Assembly (NCBI GenBank): GCA_927910745.1
Contig: CAKMNX010000028.1
Span: 53,071-117,070 of the forward strand
Length of the DNA stretch: 64,000 nt
Origin: an uncultured Candidatus Saccharibacteria bacterium
GTDB taxonomy: Bacteria; Patescibacteriota; Saccharimonadia; Saccharimonadales; Saccharimonadaceae
Direction of reading: 5' to 3'
A program made the position numbers and the translations under genes. Positions within the stretch are counted from its first letter, which is position 1; the number at the start of each line of letters is the position of its first letter. Shown piece after piece: positions 62,747 through 64,000 of this stretch. The notes under the pieces were generated by a model that saw only the letters and a program-made list of their open reading frames with translations, ran no database searches and had not been told where the DNA came from.

Positions 62747-63601
62747 CTAGCGCCATAGTTCTTCAAGCGAGTAGGAGCGTTCTGGTTCGTCAAGCGGTGT
62801 CCATAATGGTGCTCGGTTTTCTTGGGTCAGTGCTTGATGTGTGATAGCTATCTGCACGGCAGTGTCACAATCGATGCGCTGCCGTACTGCTCGAATAGTT
62901 CGCTGCAAGTGTCGCTGCTCTCGATTCGATGCCACAACGAAGAGTAGGGCAGGTAATGGCTGTCCTGTGACTGTCCAGCCGCCATGACGGAAGTAGGAGA
63001 GGTACTGGGCAATTGTTTTGGTGATTGCTGCTCGTGGCGTATTCGCCGCAAAGATATCGAGAAAGAAGCGACGCGTCTCTGAGGCTGTTTTGAGTGATCC
63101 AAAGGCATCGGGTAGCTTTTGAGGAAAGTAGTGGTAGTGCACCATCTCCCGCGGCAAAAACACCCGCAGTGCTGGATGGCATTGCTGCAGTTGATAAGTC
63201 CACTGGTATACGGCAAGTACGTGGTCCACAAACGATTGGCTGACCTGGGCATCTCGATAGCTTGCTTTGATGAGCTGCGCTGTCACTCGAGGTCCGTTAT
63301 CGATCTGCTGCAGCACCCGCAACCCTTGTGCTGTCAAATAGTAGGCTGCTGGTTTGCCTTGGAGCTTCATGCGGCTAGTATAGCGGCGTGCTACAAGACC
63401 ATGGTTGCATAGAGTAGTAAGACGGGTATGTAAACTTGATCCGGCAGCAACTCCGAGACTCTTGGCAAGTAACTGCCGCGTTCCAAAACGGTATCGGTAC
63501 AGTGCAATAAGAATAGAATGCTGTCGTTCTCCTAACACTGAGCGCTTATCTGCACCAAGTTGAACACGATTCCATTCATTCTCTTTCTTACTCATATACA
63601 C
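62747..63601 (-). CDS. Replication-relaxation family (winged-helix) protein
   Basis: 284 residues from GTG 63601 (AAGGAG six bases upstream; ATG 63595 is an alternative). The N-terminal winged helix (RQHSILIALYRYRFGTRQLL, AYYLTAQGLRVL) and the following fold fit the Replic_Relax family, found on plasmids and integrated elements next to TraG/VirD4-like ATPases. It suggests a conjugative or replicative element here or nearby. Upstream lies the pyrimidine tract, which would be its purine-rich leader. Confidence 0.65.
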   Translation of the reverse strand: MYMSKKENEWNRVQLGADKRSVLGERQHSILIALYRYRFGTRQLLAKSLGVAAGSSLHTRLTTLCNHGLVARRYTSRMKLQGKPAAYYLTAQGLRVLQQIDNGPRVTAQLIKASYRDAQVSQSFVDHVLAVYQWTYQLQQCHPALRVFLPREMVHYHYFPQKLPDAFGSLKTASETRRFFLDIFAANTPRAAITKTIAQYLSYFRHGGWTVTGQPLPALLFVVASNREQRHLQRTIRAVRQRIDCDTAVQIAITHQALTQENRAPLWTPLDEPERSYSLEELWR

Positions 63602-63668
63602 TCATTTCTCCTTGCCTCCTCATAATCTTTCTATCTCTCTAACTACCTTTATATATTCATCTCTCTTG

Positions 63669-63892
63669 ATCTATATTTATCTCTATTTCTATCTATCTAT
63701 TTCTCTATCTTTATATCTATATCTATATATCTCTTTCTCTATATTTCTATCTATTTCTCTACTTATCTCTATCTCTATTTATTTATCTTTATCTCCTTAT
63801 CTTTATATCTCTTTATTTATCTATTCTTTATCTTCTTATCTTTATCTTTATCTTTCTCTATATATCTCTCTATACATCTATACATCCATATC
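63669..63892 (+). repeat. G-free polypyrimidine low-complexity tract
   Basis: 224 bases without one G on the plus strand, built from degenerate CTAT, TTTATCT and CTCTAT units. The wider tract is about 63605-63900 with only a few Gs. The complementary strand is G/A-rich and lies directly upstream of the replication-relaxation gene. Confidence 0.9.
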
Positions 63893-63972
63893 GATTTCTC
63901 TCCTATTATATATAAATATATAAAAAGAAGAGAAAAAGAACCCAACACGTAACGAGGGAAAAAACAGGGTAA

Positions 63973-64000
63973 ACCAGGCGAATTTCGAAATTCGCCTGGT
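63973..64000. repeat. 28-base perfect palindrome at the window edge
   Basis: The two 14-base arms (ACCAGGCGAATTTC and its complement) meet with no loop. With a short T-rich stretch on its left when read on the minus strand, it could be the terminator of a gene to the right. A protein-binding site is the other option. Confidence 0.7.

Noticed and set aside
63612..63923. Open frame of 103 codons with Ser/Leu/Tyr/Ile repeats
   Set aside because: It lies in the G-free tract, where stop codons are rare by composition. No family pattern and no ribosome site.

Overview
The window looks like chromosome of a host-associated Candidate Phyla Radiation bacterium, most likely a Saccharibacterium (TM7). 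This is an inference. It rests on gene content (an arginine deiminase operon, a VirD4-like ATPase, a SipW/TasA-type surface fibre locus, several wall-active enzymes, almost no biosynthesis), on standard use of TGA as a stop, and on many genes with a TATACT-like -10 box only 6-11 bases before the ATG, which implies leaderless mRNAs. Composition is moderate GC, except for AT-rich DNA at the left edge and at about 54.3-56.0 kb. I saw no rRNA, tRNA, CRISPR array or insertion sequence.

Layout. 0-6.3 kb: end of a type I restriction-modification locus (ABC/AAA-type ATPase, hsdS, hsdR). 6.4-15.1 kb: DUF167 protein, polysaccharide deacetylase, a VirD4/TraG-like ATPase with a small partner, a coiled-coil membrane protein and an LPxTG-type surface protein. 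15.4-19.4 kb: broken HhH-GPD glycosylase, glycerophosphodiesterase, an RclA-type disulfide reductase and a kinase-like protein. 19.7-22.7 kb (minus): signal peptidase fused to LamG with a TasA/CalY-like substrate. 23-26.9 kb: TetR regulator, CorA, a DsbA-like/CxxC membrane pair, a CHAP amidase. 27-33.4 kb: ABC-2 exporter, thiol protein, phosphatase, DUF488, MFS exporter, Nudix hydrolase.

33.5-38 kb: groES-groEL under a CIRCE element, then csoR-copper ATPase under a CsoR-type operator. 38-48.1 kb: VanZ/RDD protein, anchored GH18 enzyme, a marR-ABC-ABC operon with a clear operator, serine hydrolase, PEBP protein, methyltransferase, NYN protein. 48.3-53.8 kb: arginine deiminase operon arcA-arcB-arcD-DDAH-like-arcC, which converts arginine and possibly methylarginines to ornithine, carbamoyl phosphate and ATP. 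53.9-56.0 kb: a decayed AT-rich island (RhuM, DUF1413-like, ORF6N pieces). 56.1-56.5 kb: a near-consensus promoter in front of a highly structured non-coding stretch, probably an unidentified RNA. 57-60.7 kb: MacB-like ABC exporter with PadR and PspC proteins. 60.8-64 kb: phosphotransferase, antitoxin-like protein, replication-relaxation family protein, a 224-base G-free pyrimidine tract, and a 28-base perfect palindrome at the edge.

At least eight reading-frame breaks fall at runs of one repeated base (two to eight bases), including one in groEL, which should be intact. Consensus sequencing error is the simplest explanation for many of them, so genes broken only by such an indel are annotated at full length.
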